Shown here: in pieces, positions 42,303 to 52,502 of the stretch
How the letters are laid out: every line of letters begins with the position of its first letter
Position numbering within the stretch: the stretch's first letter is position 1
Assembly: GCA_902551985.1 (NCBI GenBank)
Contig: CACDFI010000002.1
Location: forward strand, 124,001 to 188,000
Direction: 5' to 3'
Length of the DNA: 64,000 nucleotides
Origin: an uncultured Pelagibacteraceae bacterium
GTDB lineage: Bacteria; Pseudomonadota; Alphaproteobacteria; Pelagibacterales; Pelagibacteraceae
Notes under the pieces: model-generated
The model's database searches: none
The model's input: only the letters and a program-made list of their open reading frames with translations
Told to the model about the DNA's origin: nothing
Position numbers and translations under genes: made by a program

Positions 42303-44525
42303 TTAAATTGTTCTTTCTGTTATTGTTGCATTATAGACTTCTATAATATCTTTCTTTTGAAAATCAGCAAAGTCCTTCAATGTAATACCACATTCCAAAC
42401 CAGCTGAAACTTGTTTGGTTTGATTTTTCTCTCTAAAAATAGAACCAATTTTGCCACTAAATATTATAGCTCCATCTCTTATAACTCTTGCACTAGAATC
42501 TTGTGTTATTTCACCCTCCACTACTTTAGATCCAGCAACCTTTCCAACCTTTGATACTTTAAATATTTCAAGAATTTCGGCACTTCCTATTACCTTTTCC
42601 TCCACGTCTGGTGATAATAAACCGCCCATTTTACCCTTAATAAAATCCAGAACCTCATAAATTACGTTGAATGATGAAATTGAAATTTTTTCTTGTTCAG
42701 CTCTTTTCTTTGCCTCCTTACTTGGTTTAACATTAAAAGCAATTATTACTGCGTTTGATGCTTTTGCCAGTGTTACATCAGTTTCTGTTACCATTCCAAT
42801 ATCCGAGAGAAGTATTTTTGGTTTTACTTCATCATGCTTAATTTGATTTACAGCATTTTTTATAGCCTCTGATGATCCGTGAACATCAGATTTTATGATA
42901 ATATTTAATTCCTCAGATATTGATTTTTGAAATGCTGAGTCTTGAGTCACAAAGGCTAGTGGTATCTTATCTTCTTTTGTTTCCTGAATTCGTGCTTCAC
43001 ACAAAGTTTTGGCTTCTTTTTCGTTTGGTAGAACTATAAAATCGTCACCTGATTTAGCTGCACCGTTAATTCCAATAATTTCAATTGGAGTAGCTGGATC
43101 AGCAACCTCTATATTTTTTCCCTGATCATTTATTATGGCTCTAATTTTACCCCATTTTAAACCACTGACAAAGTAATCTCCTTTTTTTAATCTACCAGCA
43201 GTGACAATGATATTTGCCACTGGACCTCTTCCAATATCTATTTTTGACTCCAATACTATTCCCTTAGCATTAGTTTCAAAATCAGTTTTGAGATCTAATA
43301 ATTCTGCCTGTAGGATAATAGACTCAACTAGCTTATCTAAATTATTTTTAGTTTTTGTGGAAATTTCAACCATTAAAGTATCTCCAGACAAGTCCTCAGC
43401 AATCAACTCGTATTCTAATAGTTGATTTTTTATTTTTTGTGGATCGGCTTCTGGAAGGTCACATTTATTAATAGCTACTACTATAGGAACTTTGGCAGCC
43501 TTTGCGTGTTTTATTGACTCTATAGTTTGGGGTTTGACGCCATCATCAGCTGCTATAACTAACACAACTATATCTGTAAGTTTAGATCCTCTTGCTCTCA
43601 TCTCTGTAAAGGCGGCATGACCTGGCGTATCAATAAATGTAATTTTATCATTTTTATAATTTATTTGATATGCTCCAATATGTTGTGTAATACCTCCAAA
43701 CTCACCGGATACTACATTTGCTTCCCTTAAAACATCCAATACAGAAGTTTTTCCATGATCAACGTGCCCCATTACTGTTACAATAGGAGCTCTATTTTTT
43801 AAATTTTCAGATTTTACTTCTTTAATTTTTTCAATTATTTCCTCTGCTTTTTTTTCACGAATAGGATTATGACCAAATTCTTTTACTAAATATTCTGCCG
43901 TATCAGCATCTATATTATGATTTATGGTAACAGTCACACCCATTCCTAAAAGGTGTTTTATAATATTGCTGGATTGCTCGGCCATTCTATTTGCTAATTC
44001 TCTTATAGTTATCACCTCTGGAAGATTGACCTCTCTCTTTATTTGTTTAAAATTATCTTTATTATCTTGTAGATTTAAATTTCTATTCTCTTTTTGTTTT
44101 GCCCTTTTCAAAGATGCCAAGCTTCTTGATTTGGTCTCAATATGATCATCACTTAAAGCCCTTGAAATTGTTAATTTCAATTCCCTTCTTTTTCCACTAA
44201 TTTTACTCGATTTATTTTCTTTAGTTACCGTTTCTCCTTTCAGTCTTCTAGTAGCTCTTTGCTCAGCTAATTTTCTTTTTTCAAAATCTGAGGTTGGTGG
44301 AGAGATTGGTCTATTATGGCTAACAGTTTTAGTTGATATGTTTTTCTTTGCTGCAAAATAATCACTATTTTGCGATTGTCGTGAAAATTGTGACTTTCCT
44401 TGAAATTTTGAATTTCTTTTCTCGATTACTACTGTGTTCTTAGATTTAGCTTTAGCTTGCTCTATACTACTAAATGTCTTTTTTGATGTTGCTGAAATTG
44501 ATAACTTTAATTTTTTTTTCTCCAT
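42303..44525 (-). CDS. infB: translation initiation factor IF-2
   Basis: The 740-residue GTPase has a basic, low-complexity N-terminal region (about residues 1-165), an IF2_N domain ([21 protein letters not shown]), the GTP-binding G domain (G1 [15 protein letters not shown]3 [16 protein letters not shown]4 NKCDLP) and the C-terminal fMet-tRNA-binding domains. It places initiator tRNA on the ribosome. It is shorter than the 830-1000 residues common in proteobacteria, mainly at the N terminus. ylxR, usually between nusA and infB, is missing. Confidence 0.97.
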   Translation of the reverse strand: MEKKKLKLSISATSKKTFSSIEQAKAKSKNTVVIEKRNSKFQGKSQFSRQSQNSDYFAAKKNISTKTVSHNRPISPPTSDFEKRKLAEQRATRRLKGETVTKENKSSKISGKRRELKLTISRALSDDHIETKSRSLASLKRAKQKENRNLNLQDNKDNFKQIKREVNLPEVITIRELANRMAEQSSNIIKHLLGMGVTVTINHNIDADTAEYLVKEFGHNPIREKKAEEIIEKIKEVKSENLKNRAPIVTVMGHVDHGKTSVLDVLREANVVSGEFGGITQHIGAYQINYKNDKITFIDTPGHAAFTEMRARGSKLTDIVVLVIAADDGVKPQTIESIKHAKAAKVPIVVAINKCDLPEADPQKIKNQLLEYELIAEDLSGDTLMVEISTKTKNNLDKLVESIILQAELLDLKTDFETNAKGIVLESKIDIGRGPVANIIVTAGRLKKGDYFVSGLKWGKIRAIINDQGKNIEVADPATPIEIIGINGAAKSGDDFIVLPNEKEAKTLCEARIQETKEDKIPLAFVTQDSAFQKSISEELNIIIKSDVHGSSEAIKNAVNQIKHDEVKPKILLSDIGMVTETDVTLAKASNAVIIAFNVKPSKEAKKRAEQEKISISSFNVIYEVLDFIKGKMGGLLSPDVEEKVIGSAEILEIFKVSKVGKVAGSKVVEGEITQDSSARVIRDGAIIFSGKIGSIFREKNQTKQVSAGLECGITLKDFADFQKKDIIEVYNATITERTI

Positions 44526-44535
44526 TTTTCATCTC

Positions 44536-46089
44536 TCAATCTTTATAAACTTTTTCTCTTGCTGACATAATTAAATCATCAGCCTCACTTTTTGATAAAG
44601 CAAAATCTTCTAAATATCCTTTTATTTTTACTCTTTCCCCCTTAACAACATCATAAGTTCCTGTAAGCTCATCTGATGCTAAATCAGCTAAATCAGTCAA
44701 TGTAAGAATTTTTTGTTCTCCTAGTGTTACTAACATGCCAGGAGTAAGACCCTTGTGGTTAATTAAATCATTTTCTAACCCAAGATCTTTTATTCGATTT
44801 GATATTTCCTCTTGGTCTTTTTCATAAAATTCTTTTGCTCTATCAATTAATTCCTTTGCTGTATCTTCCTCAATACCCTCAATTTTTTGAAGATCGTCTG
44901 GCGAACTATCTTTTATATCATCGATTGAAGAGAAACCTTCTGCAACTAAAAGCTGTCCTAGCGTCTCATCTAGTTCAAGATTTTTGACTATATTATCAGT
45001 TTTTTCCTTGAATTCTAATTGTCTTCTTTCTGAGTCTTCTTGCTCCGTCATTATATTGATTTCATAATTTAGTAATTTTGTTGCAAGTCTTACATTTTGA
45101 CCTCTTCTGCCAATTGCTTTACTTAAGTTTTCCTCTGTCAATATTACATCAAGTTTTTTTGACTCATTATCTACATTTACCCTTTGTACTTCTGCAGGTG
45201 ATAATGCATTAGCTACAACAATAGCTGGATCATCAGACCAATTTACAATATCAATTTTTTCACCTTGAAGTTCATTTACAACTGCCTGAACTCTACTTCC
45301 TCTCATTCCAACACATGCTCCAACTGGATCAAGTGATGTATCTATAGCCTTGACACAAATTTTTGCTCTGCTGCCTGGATCTCTTGAAGATGATTTTATT
45401 TCAATCAAACCATCGTAAATTTCTGGAACTTCTTGAACGAATAATTTATCCATAAATTTGGGATGAGCTCTAGATAAAAATATTTGTTGACCTCTAGGCT
45501 CTCTTCGTACATCTAGACAATATGCTTTTACTCTATCGCCTGCTTTAATATTTTCACGAGGTATCATTTCATTTTTTTGAATTATTGCCTCAGTTCTTCC
45601 TAAATCGACTATAACATTGCCAAATTCCAATCTTTTGACTATTCCGCTTAAAATTGTGTCTTTTTTATCAATAAAATCATTATATTGCCTCTCTCTTTCA
45701 GCTTCTCTTACATTAAAACTTATAACCTGTTTGGCGGTTTGAGCTGCAATTCTTCCAAAATCAAATGAAGGTAAGGGTTGAAGAACTTCATCACCAATTT
45801 GCTTGTCTTGATTTGAGCTATTTAATTTAATTGCATCATCTAAAGTAATTTCTATATTTGAGTTTTCAGGATTTTCGACAATTGTTAGCTTTCTGAAGAT
45901 ACCTATGTCGCCATTATCTCTATTTATTTCTACTTTTATTTCATTGTCCGAACCAAATTTCGACTTTGCTGCTTTTGCGATACCTGTTTCCATTGATCCA
46001 ATGATAAGTTCTTTATCTATGGATTTTTCCAACGCTACAGCTTCAGCAATTCTTAATAATTCAAGTTTATCTGATCTTCTATTCAACAT
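44536..46089 (-). CDS. nusA: transcription termination/antitermination factor NusA
   Basis: The 517-residue protein has the N-terminal polymerase-binding domain, S1 (SGIVKRLEFGNVIVDLGRTE), two KH domains (GACVGMRGSRVQAVV and SKAIGRRGQNVRLATKL) and two C-terminal acidic helix-hairpin-helix repeats. It modulates pausing and termination. The frame is open to 46140, but those codons would cross the terminator hairpin, so the ATG at 46087-46089 (MLNRRSDKLELL) is the start. rimP, normally just upstream, is absent here. The gene is preceded by a promoter and an intrinsic terminator (46101-46127), suggesting attenuation. Confidence 0.96.
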   Translation of the reverse strand: MLNRRSDKLELLRIAEAVALEKSIDKELIIGSMETGIAKAAKSKFGSDNEIKVEINRDNGDIGIFRKLTIVENPENSNIEITLDDAIKLNSSNQDKQIGDEVLQPLPSFDFGRIAAQTAKQVISFNVREAERERQYNDFIDKKDTILSGIVKRLEFGNVIVDLGRTEAIIQKNEMIPRENIKAGDRVKAYCLDVRREPRGQQIFLSRAHPKFMDKLFVQEVPEIYDGLIEIKSSSRDPGSRAKICVKAIDTSLDPVGACVGMRGSRVQAVVNELQGEKIDIVNWSDDPAIVVANALSPAEVQRVNVDNESKKLDVILTEENLSKAIGRRGQNVRLATKLLNYEINIMTEQEDSERRQLEFKEKTDNIVKNLELDETLGQLLVAEGFSSIDDIKDSSPDDLQKIEGIEEDTAKELIDRAKEFYEKDQEEISNRIKDLGLENDLINHKGLTPGMLVTLGEQKILTLTDLADLASDELTGTYDVVKGERVKIKGYLEDFALSKSEADDLIMSAREKVYKD

Positions 46090-46100
46090 AATTTTTTGCC

Positions 46101-46127
46101 AAAAAAAAATGGGCCTCAGCCCATTTT
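46101..46127 (-). terminator. intrinsic terminator/attenuator directly upstream of nusA
   Basis: AAAATGGGC (46106-46114) and GCCCATTTT (46119-46127) form a perfect 9-base-pair stem with the tetraloop CTCA. On the minus strand the hairpin is followed by an unbroken T run (As at 46101-46109). It is 12 bases upstream of the nusA ATG and 57 bases after the metK stop. It may end the metK transcript, attenuate nusA transcription, or do both. Confidence 0.88.
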
Positions 46128-46149
46128 GAAATTTCAACAATGTGCTTGA

Positions 46150-46177
46150 AATATAGTTATTTTTATAAGTTTTTCAA
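46150..46177 (-). promoter_or_regulatory. predicted sigma-70 promoter for nusA, upstream of the attenuator
   Basis: On the minus strand TTGAAA (46172-46177) and TATATT (46150-46155) are separated by 16 bases; both match five of six consensus positions. The predicted start near 46143 leads into the terminator hairpin within about 16 bases. The promoter lies between the metK stop codon and the hairpin. Confidence 0.5.
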
Positions 46178-46183
46178 CAATAT

Positions 46184-47347
46184 TTACTTATTAAAAACCT
46201 CAGATTTATCTGTTTTTTCCCACGAAAAAGACCCATCATCTTCTGGTATTCTTCCAAAGTGTCCATAAGCAGCTGTTTTTTCATATATAGGTTTATTTAA
46301 ACCAAGCATTTCTCTTATTCCCCTCGGACTTAGATCAAAGTTTTCTTTTATAAGTTTTTCCACATGTAAATTCTTTTCTTCATCATTATTAAATAAATCT
46401 ACATAAATAGATAATGGTTTTGATACCCCAATAGCATACGCTAATTGGATTAAACACTTGTCTGCTATTTTGGATGCAACAACATTTTTAGCTAGGTATC
46501 TTGATGCATAAGCTGCAGATCTATCTACTTTTGTTGGATCTTTTCCTGAGAATGCTCCTCCACCATGAGGAGCAGCACCACCATATGTATCTACAATAAT
46601 TTTTCTACCCGTTAATCCACTGTCACCATCTGGACCTCCAATAACAAAGTTTCCGGTAGGATTTATATAAATTTCTTTTTCATCAAGGCTTCCTAATAAA
46701 TTTTTAGGAATAGATCTCTCAATATAAGGCAAACAAAGTTCTTTAACTTTAGCTAAGTTTACATCTTTGGAATGTTGTGTCGATATTACTACTGAAGTAA
46801 CCGCAGCAGGCATACCATCTTTATATTCAATAGTAATTTGACTTTTAGAATCTGGTTCTATTCCATTTAATTTTCCTGATTTTCTATCCTCTGCCATCAA
46901 TCTTAGAATTTTATGTGAATAATGAATAGGTGCTGGCATCAAAACATCTGTTTCGTTACAAGCATAACCGAACATAATTCCTTGGTCTCCAGCTCCTTCA
47001 TCCTTGTTTCCTGAAGAATCCACACCCATTGCAATATCAGCTGATTGTGAGTGTAAATGTGTCTCAATTTTTGTTTGATCTTTCCATGAAAAACCATCTT
47101 GATCATAACCAATATCTTTAATGCAATCTCTTACTTTTGAAATTAATTCATCCTGTTTAAGTTCAGGACCTCTAACTTCTCCTGCTAGAACAACTTTATT
47201 TGTTGTTGTTAAAGTTTCACAAGCAACTCTTGCTTCTGGCTCAGAAGCCAAAAAAGTATCTACAACCATATCTGAAATTCTGTCACAAACTTTATCTGGG
47301 TGTCCTTCTGACACTGACTCACTAGTAAATAAAAAGTTTTTTTTCAT
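46184..47347 (-). CDS. metK: S-adenosylmethionine synthetase
   Basis: The 387-residue enzyme makes SAM from ATP and methionine. The signatures [20 protein letters not shown] (first domain) and the hexapeptide GAGDQG with [10 protein letters not shown] are present, as is the [19 protein letters not shown] block. Its ATG overlaps the lnt stop codon as TAATG, so no leader or riboswitch can sit directly before it. SAR11 is known to use SAM riboswitches elsewhere, but none is visible here. Confidence 0.98.
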   Translation of the reverse strand: MKKNFLFTSESVSEGHPDKVCDRISDMVVDTFLASEPEARVACETLTTTNKVVLAGEVRGPELKQDELISKVRDCIKDIGYDQDGFSWKDQTKIETHLHSQSADIAMGVDSSGNKDEGAGDQGIMFGYACNETDVLMPAPIHYSHKILRLMAEDRKSGKLNGIEPDSKSQITIEYKDGMPAAVTSVVISTQHSKDVNLAKVKELCLPYIERSIPKNLLGSLDEKEIYINPTGNFVIGGPDGDSGLTGRKIIVDTYGGAAPHGGGAFSGKDPTKVDRSAAYASRYLAKNVVASKIADKCLIQLAYAIGVSKPLSIYVDLFNNDEEKNLHVEKLIKENFDLSPRGIREMLGLNKPIYEKTAAYGHFGRIPEDDGSFSWEKTDKSEVFNK

Positions 47348-48870
47348 TAATTCCCCCGTATTTTAAAAAAAAAAATTAAACTAATATAAATGGATAGAAA
47401 ATAAAAGAAGATCTTGTTACCTTGAGAGCTAAAGATAGTTTTATTGGACTTTTTGAAAGAGTTAATTTTAATAAATCCCTTGTTGGTTGTTAAATTATTA
47501 TCAATTACTTGACCTTTAGAATTAATAAAGGCTGAAATTCCATTATTAGAAGATCGTATTACAGACTTACCCTCCTCTATAGATCTAAAAATTGAGTGTG
47601 AGTAGTGCTGGTAAGGACCAATAGAGTTTCCAAACCAACCATCCTCAGAGATATTTATAATAAAATCATAATTATCCTCACTTTTATTTAAATTACCAGA
47701 GTAGATAATCTCATAACAAATAAGTGGGATAAAATTAAAACCGCCTAAACTTATCAGATCTCTATTATTATCTGCAGAAAAAGACTGATAACCTTGAGTA
47801 ATTTTTTTAAATCCCATTTGACCTAATATTTTTTCAAATGGTAAAAACTCCCCAAATGGCACCAATTTATTTTTGTAGTATTTTTCCAAAATATTAAGCT
47901 CATTATCAATTACTAAAAGAGAATTATAAATTTTTTGGTTTTCATAGATATTCATACCTAAAATGATCTTATGTTTTTCTGAAAAATTGTTTAAAAAAAG
48001 TTTTTTAAAATCTTTTAAGTCCTCAAAATAAATATTTGAGAGAATTCCTTCAGGAAAAATAAATAAGGTTTCACTAGATGAAACTGGTTCAGAAATATTG
48101 ATTAATTCTGAAATAAATTCACTAGGATTTTCCTTCTGAAAATATCTATTAATGCTAATTTTGGGTGAAATTATTTTAATTGTAAATCCTAAATCGTTTT
48201 TTTTAACTAATTCATGCTTTTTTAGATTTGTATGACCCCAAAAATAATTAATAAAAATAATTAATGCAGAAAAAATAAATATACCTATTTTTATATTTCT
48301 TTTGTAATTAAAAAATAAAATAATTGGTAATGTAAACAATAAAATAACTATTGAATTAAATGCATATGTTCCTGTTATAGAGATTAATTGAATAAATTCT
48401 AAATAATTTACAAAACTAAATGCTATTAAATTCCATGGGAAACCTCCAAATATGAAACTTCTTATGTATTCAAATATCGATAAAGAAGTAGTTAATATTA
48501 AAATTGATAAAATATTTTTTTTTGGATTTGTTAAAGAAAAAAGTAAAGTTGATAGGCCATAAAATAATGCTAAAAATAATGGTACTAATATTAAGGCAAA
48601 AGGTATCAATGGTCTAAAAATATCTTCAAAAGTAAGTGAATTAGTTATCCAATATAAATTAGATATGAAATAACCAAAACCAAATATCCATCCGATATAA
48701 AATGAGGAAGCTTTATTCTTGGAACAAAATAACAAAATCCATAAAAGAGCTGGATAAGAAAAGAAATTTACATAAAAGAAATTATAAGGTGGGAGTCCAA
48801 ATGAGGACAATAATCCTAATAAAAAAATAAATGAGTATAATAAAATTTTATTTTTATATAACAGAGTCAA
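47347..48870 (-). CDS. lnt: apolipoprotein N-acyltransferase
   Basis: The 507-residue inner-membrane protein has six or more N-terminal helices (about residues 1-210) and a periplasmic carbon-nitrogen hydrolase domain. The catalytic triad is visible as Glu in FIFPEGIL, Lys in [14 protein letters not shown] and Cys in [13 protein letters not shown] final helix ends the protein. It adds the third acyl chain to lipoproteins such as the LptM-like and BON proteins of this window. Both ends overlap neighbours: ybeY by four bases and metK by one. Confidence 0.95.
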   Translation of the reverse strand: MTLLYKNKILLYSFIFLLGLLSSFGLPPYNFFYVNFFSYPALLWILLFCSKNKASSFYIGWIFGFGYFISNLYWITNSLTFEDIFRPLIPFALILVPLFLALFYGLSTLLFSLTNPKKNILSILILTTSLSIFEYIRSFIFGGFPWNLIAFSFVNYLEFIQLISITGTYAFNSIVILLFTLPIILFFNYKRNIKIGIFIFSALIIFINYFWGHTNLKKHELVKKNDLGFTIKIISPKISINRYFQKENPSEFISELINISEPVSSSETLFIFPEGILSNIYFEDLKDFKKLFLNNFSEKHKIILGMNIYENQKIYNSLLVIDNELNILEKYYKNKLVPFGEFLPFEKILGQMGFKKITQGYQSFSADNNRDLISLGGFNFIPLICYEIIYSGNLNKSEDNYDFIINISEDGWFGNSIGPYQHYSHSIFRSIEEGKSVIRSSNNGISAFINSKGQVIDNNLTTNKGFIKINSFKKSNKTIFSSQGNKIFFYFLSIYISLIFFFKIRGN

Positions 48871-49313
48871 TTTATTTGATGAAAATATTTCAATATTAAT
48901 TTTTCTTTTCTAAGCATTTTTTGAAAATCTTTGGTTTTTTTATGATCATAGCCGATCAAATGTAGATATCCATGAATCCACATTTTATCAAACTCTAAAA
49001 AAAAATTTGTTTCTTTTGATCTATGTTTAATGATTTCATAACTTAATGCTATATCACCCACATATAATCTATTTTTATTTTGAATTTTAATTGGAAAAGA
49101 TAAAACATCGGTGGTTTTATTTTTTTTTCTAAATTTATTGTTCAATTTTTTCATCTCTTTATCATTAGTTAATAGTATAGAGAATTCATGGTTCTTTTTT
49201 TTAAAAGATGGTGTTTTTGATAGTATTTTTAGTCTTTTTTTTAAATAATCATTAGGTTTTTTTAAAATTCTTTTCCAACTTGAATGACCAGATATCACAT
49301 TGGCCTTAATCAT
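48867..49313 (-). CDS. ybeY: endoribonuclease YbeY
   Basis: The 148-residue protein carries the metal-binding motif HGYLHLIGYDH (three His) and the preceding NKKTTDVLSFP-like block (RKKNKTTDVLSFPIK). YbeY takes part in 16S rRNA 3' maturation and ribosome quality control. It is coupled to phoH by an ATGA overlap and to lnt at the other end; corC, often found between ybeY and lnt, is absent. Confidence 0.94.
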   Translation of the reverse strand: MIKANVISGHSSWKRILKKPNDYLKKRLKILSKTPSFKKKNHEFSILLTNDKEMKKLNNKFRKKNKTTDVLSFPIKIQNKNRLYVGDIALSYEIIKHRSKETNFFLEFDKMWIHGYLHLIGYDHKKTKDFQKMLRKEKLILKYFHQIN

Positions 49314-50317
49314 CCGTCTGAGCTTTGATCCGAATATGCCTTAACAATTTTTGAAACAAGTGGATGTCTAACCACATCTTTATGATCAAAATCTAAAACT
49401 GAAATCTCTTTTAAATGTCCTAATAATTTTTTTGATCTACTTAATCCAGACAGAGATTTATTAGGTAAATCAATTTGCGATGGATCACCATTGATAACTA
49501 TCTTTGAGTTTTCACCTATTCTAGTTAAAAACATTTTAATTTGTGTGTCCGTTGCATTTTGTGCCTCATCAAGAATAGCAAACGAGTTTTTTAATGTTCT
49601 TCCTCGCATAAAAGCCAAAGGAGCTATTTCTATATCACCTACTTCAATTTTTTTTTGTATTTTTTCAAAATCTAACAGATCATACAATGAGTCATATAAT
49701 GGCCTTAAATAAGGATCTACTTTTTCTCTCATATCACCAGGCAAAAAGCCAAGTCTTTCTCCTGCCTCAACGGCTGGCCTAGACAAAATTATTCTCTCAA
49801 TTTTTTTGTCTAATAACATTGTTAGTGCTACAGCTACGGCTAAAAACGTTTTACCAGTTCCAGCTGGACCTGCTGAAATAATTATATCTGACTCTTTTAA
49901 AGCCCTTACATAATCTTTCTGTTTTTCAGAACGAGGAATTACAGATTTTTTTGGTGTTTTTATAATATATTCAATTTTTTTTTCATAATTATTTTTTTCG
50001 TTAATCATAAATTTATTTATAGAGGAAATTATATCTTTTTTTTCAATTGTTCCATTATTTATATATTGTTCAGTCAAAAATTGAATAGCGTTTTTTATAA
50101 TATTATTTTTTTCTGGATCACTCTTTACAAGAATAGAGTTTCCTCTTGAATATAAGTTAGTTTCGGTTATTTTTTCTAGTTCTTTTAGATTATTATTGAA
50201 CTCACCCGCTACACCAAGCAATAATTCATTATTTTGAAATATTATACTTAAGGAATTATTTTCAGAATATACATATTTTAACTCAGAGATAGTATTTTTT
50301 TTATCTAAATTACTCAA
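49310..50317 (-). CDS. phoH: PhoH-family ATPase (YbeZ-like)
   Basis: The 335-residue cytoplasmic protein has the PhoH P-loop SAGPAGTGKTFLAVAVAL, Walker B AFAILDEAQNATDTQ and the RIGENSKIVINGDPSQIDLP block. The PhoH/YbeZ partner of YbeY is thought to be an RNA-dependent NTPase. It lies between miaB (one-base gap) and ybeY (overlap), as in most proteobacteria. Confidence 0.94.
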   Translation of the reverse strand: MSNLDKKNTISELKYVYSENNSLSIIFQNNELLLGVAGEFNNNLKELEKITETNLYSRGNSILVKSDPEKNNIIKNAIQFLTEQYINNGTIEKKDIISSINKFMINEKNNYEKKIEYIIKTPKKSVIPRSEKQKDYVRALKESDIIISAGPAGTGKTFLAVAVALTMLLDKKIERIILSRPAVEAGERLGFLPGDMREKVDPYLRPLYDSLYDLLDFEKIQKKIEVGDIEIAPLAFMRGRTLKNSFAILDEAQNATDTQIKMFLTRIGENSKIVINGDPSQIDLPNKSLSGLSRSKKLLGHLKEISVLDFDHKDVVRHPLVSKIVKAYSDQSSDG

Positions 50318-50318
50318 T

Positions 50319-51653
50319 TCAAGCTGCTTTCATGTTTTTATGTGCTGAACCAAATAAAGAATTCTGATTACTTGTTTTAATTTTGACTTTAACAATTTTA
50401 CCAATTTGACTTTCATCTGCTTCAAATATCACAGGTGAGATATACTTATTTCTTCCAAAATATTTGTTTTGTTTTTCTATTTTATTTTCGACAAGCACAT
50501 CGATAATTTGACTTTCCATTGATTTATTAATTTCTTTCTGATTTTTAAATAAACTATCCTGAATTAATGTTAGTCTTTTTTTAGCAGTTTTTCTTTCAAT
50601 CATTTGCAATGTTGATGCTTTTGTTCCAGGTCTTGGGCTAAAAATGAATGAAAAAGAATTAATAAATTTGATTTTTTTTATTAAGTCATATGTTTCCTCA
50701 AAATCTTTTTGAGTTTCACCTGGATAACCAATAATAAAATCACTTGAAAACTCTATATCTTTATTAATTTTTTTTAATCTTTCATAAATATTTAAATAAT
50801 CGTCCACAGTATGTTTTCTGTTCATTAATTCTAGCATCCTATTAGATCCGCTTTGGATAGGTAAGTGTACAAATGGCATTAACTTTTTACTAGATGAATA
50901 ACAATCAATTAAGTCATCAGTCATATCTCTAGGGTGTGAGGTTGTATATCTTATTCTTTCTAACTCTGAATATTGATTTAAATAATTAATTAAATTAGAG
51001 AGTCTATATTCTTTAGAATTTTGTAAATATGAATAGGCATTAACATTCTGACCCAGTAAAGTTATTTCCTTTACACCATTTTTTAATAACTGTTCTGCTT
51101 CTGATATTATTTTAAAAAATGGTCTGGAATATTCTGGGCCTCTTGTGAAAGGAACTACGCAAAAATGACAAAACTTATCACATCCCTCTTGAATTGTAAG
51201 AAAAGAGGATATTTTATTATTTTCATTTTTAATCTGATCAAAGTATCCAAATTTTGAAATAGTATCAAATTCAGTTTCCTCTTGTTTTAAATTTGTAATA
51301 TGTTTTTTTAATACATCATTTACTTTATGATATGATTGTGGACCGAGCATAATATCTATGTAGGGTTCTCTCTTAACCATTTCTTCGTTTTCAGCCTGAG
51401 CAACACACCCTGCTATAACCATTATAGGTTTTTTTTTATCTCTATATAATTTTTTGACTCTTCCAATTTCGTGGTAAACTTTCTCTTTTGCTTTATCACG
51501 AATATGACAGGTGTTTAAAATATAACAATCTGCACTTGACTGATCCTCAGTTTTAATAAAACCTAATTTTTTGACAGAGTCATATATTCTGTTAGAGTCA
51601 TACTCATTCATCTGACAGCCAAAAGTTTTAATGTAGATTTTTTTTTCTAACAT
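50319..51653 (-). CDS. miaB: tRNA-2-methylthio-N6-dimethylallyladenosine synthase
   Basis: The 444-residue radical-SAM enzyme has the N-terminal UPF0004 domain with three cluster Cys (KTFGCQMNEYDS, YILNTCHIRDKA, VIAGCVAQ), the radical-SAM motif GCDKFCHFCVVPFTRG (Cys-x3-Cys-x2-Cys) and a C-terminal TRAM domain. It thiomethylates A37 in tRNAs that read UNN codons. It follows the Fur-family gene on the minus strand. Confidence 0.96.
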   Translation of the reverse strand: MLEKKIYIKTFGCQMNEYDSNRIYDSVKKLGFIKTEDQSSADCYILNTCHIRDKAKEKVYHEIGRVKKLYRDKKKPIMVIAGCVAQAENEEMVKREPYIDIMLGPQSYHKVNDVLKKHITNLKQEETEFDTISKFGYFDQIKNENNKISSFLTIQEGCDKFCHFCVVPFTRGPEYSRPFFKIISEAEQLLKNGVKEITLLGQNVNAYSYLQNSKEYRLSNLINYLNQYSELERIRYTTSHPRDMTDDLIDCYSSSKKLMPFVHLPIQSGSNRMLELMNRKHTVDDYLNIYERLKKINKDIEFSSDFIIGYPGETQKDFEETYDLIKKIKFINSFSFIFSPRPGTKASTLQMIERKTAKKRLTLIQDSLFKNQKEINKSMESQIIDVLVENKIEKQNKYFGRNKYISPVIFEADESQIGKIVKVKIKTSNQNSLFGSAHKNMKAA

Positions 51654-51690
51654 TTGTAATTTTAAATTAGAATTTTGTAGGGTTTGGCAT

Positions 51691-52116
51691 TTATTTTTTT
51701 TTTACTCCATATAACTCTAATTTGTGATCTACAAGTTTATATCCATATTTTTCCGCAACTTTTCTTTGCAATTTTTCTATTTCTTCATCCACGAATTCAA
51801 TAATCTCTCCAGATTTAATATCAATGAGATGATCATGGTGGCTTTCCACTATTGTTTCATATCTTGCTTTTCCACCCTTAAAATCATGTTTAGTAAGTAT
51901 TCCAGATTCTTCAAAAAGCTTAACTGTTCTATAAACAGTAGCAATACTTATTTTAGAATCTAATTTAGAAACTCTTTTATATAATTCATCAACATCAGGG
52001 TGATCAGATTCTCCGTAAACCTCTTTTGATTCAGATAAGACTTTAGCAATTATCTTTCGCTGATCAGTAAGTTTTACACCTTTTTTTTGACAGATTTGTT
52101 CTATGGTTTCAGACAT
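51691..52116 (-). CDS. fur: Fur-family metalloregulator (Fur/Mur type)
   Basis: The 141-residue protein has the Fur winged-helix (GVKLTDQRKIIAKVLSES, then KISIATVYRTVKLFEESGI) and the metal site region ARYETIVESHHDHLIDIKSG. The extra C-terminal Cys pairs of enteric Fur are missing. The place between tsaB and miaB is the conserved position of the alphaproteobacterial fur/mur gene, which in many members senses manganese or iron. It is the second Fur-family gene in this window; Irr is at 35934. Confidence 0.88.
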   Translation of the reverse strand: MSETIEQICQKKGVKLTDQRKIIAKVLSESKEVYGESDHPDVDELYKRVSKLDSKISIATVYRTVKLFEESGILTKHDFKGGKARYETIVESHHDHLIDIKSGEIIEFVDEEIEKLQRKVAEKYGYKLVDHKLELYGVKKK

Positions 52117-52124
52117 AATTTATT

Positions 52125-52502
52125 TTAACTCGAGTATATAGGTTTTATCAAACTATTAATTGATTTTTTTTTTTCATTTAATTTAACTAAATTTTTATAA
52201 TTTTTATTTATCAAATCATTAGATTTAAAACCAATTAAAATAGCTTTATTTGATAAAGTTAATGCTTTTGCTATTGATAATGAGATTCTAAGAGAAGTAA
52301 ATTTTCCTGGTCCTAAATTCACATAAATTCTATCTAAATCACTAATTTTTATTTTTGTTTTATTAAAAAAATTCAGAATTAGTTTCATAAAGTTGTCAAA
52401 GTTTTCTCTACTGTTTATATGTATGGTGGTATATGATTGTTTCTCAGCAACAATGGCGAAAACAATTTTTTCATTAGCAGCATCAATTATAAAATTAATC
52501 AT
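52125..52502 (-). CDS. tsaB: TsaB-like protein reduced to its N-terminal half
   Basis: The 125-residue protein (start MINFIIDAANEKIVFAI) matches the first lobe of TsaB, which partners TsaD in making t6A37 on tRNA. The recognisable TsaB motif is VNLGPGKFTSLRISLSIAKAL (shortened here: GPGKFTSLRIS), matching G-P-G-S-F-T-G-x-R. Normal TsaB has about 220-230 residues; the whole second lobe is missing, and the stop is followed directly by fur. The start overlaps the divergent deacetylase gene by 50 bases. rimI, usual next to tsaB, is absent. Confidence 0.75.
   Translation of the reverse strand: MINFIIDAANEKIVFAIVAEKQSYTTIHINSRENFDNFMKLILNFFNKTKIKISDLDRIYVNLGPGKFTSLRISLSIAKALTLSNKAILIGFKSNDLINKNYKNLVKLNEKKKSINSLIKPIYSS

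Noticed and set aside
44799-44987. Plus-strand frames opposite nusA and infB
   Set aside because: Codon content is that of antisense shadows; the minus-strand genes are unambiguous.
47345-47400. Possible SAM riboswitch before metK
   Set aside because: The metK ATG overlaps the lnt stop codon, so the upstream sequence is coding and leaves no room for a leader aptamer.
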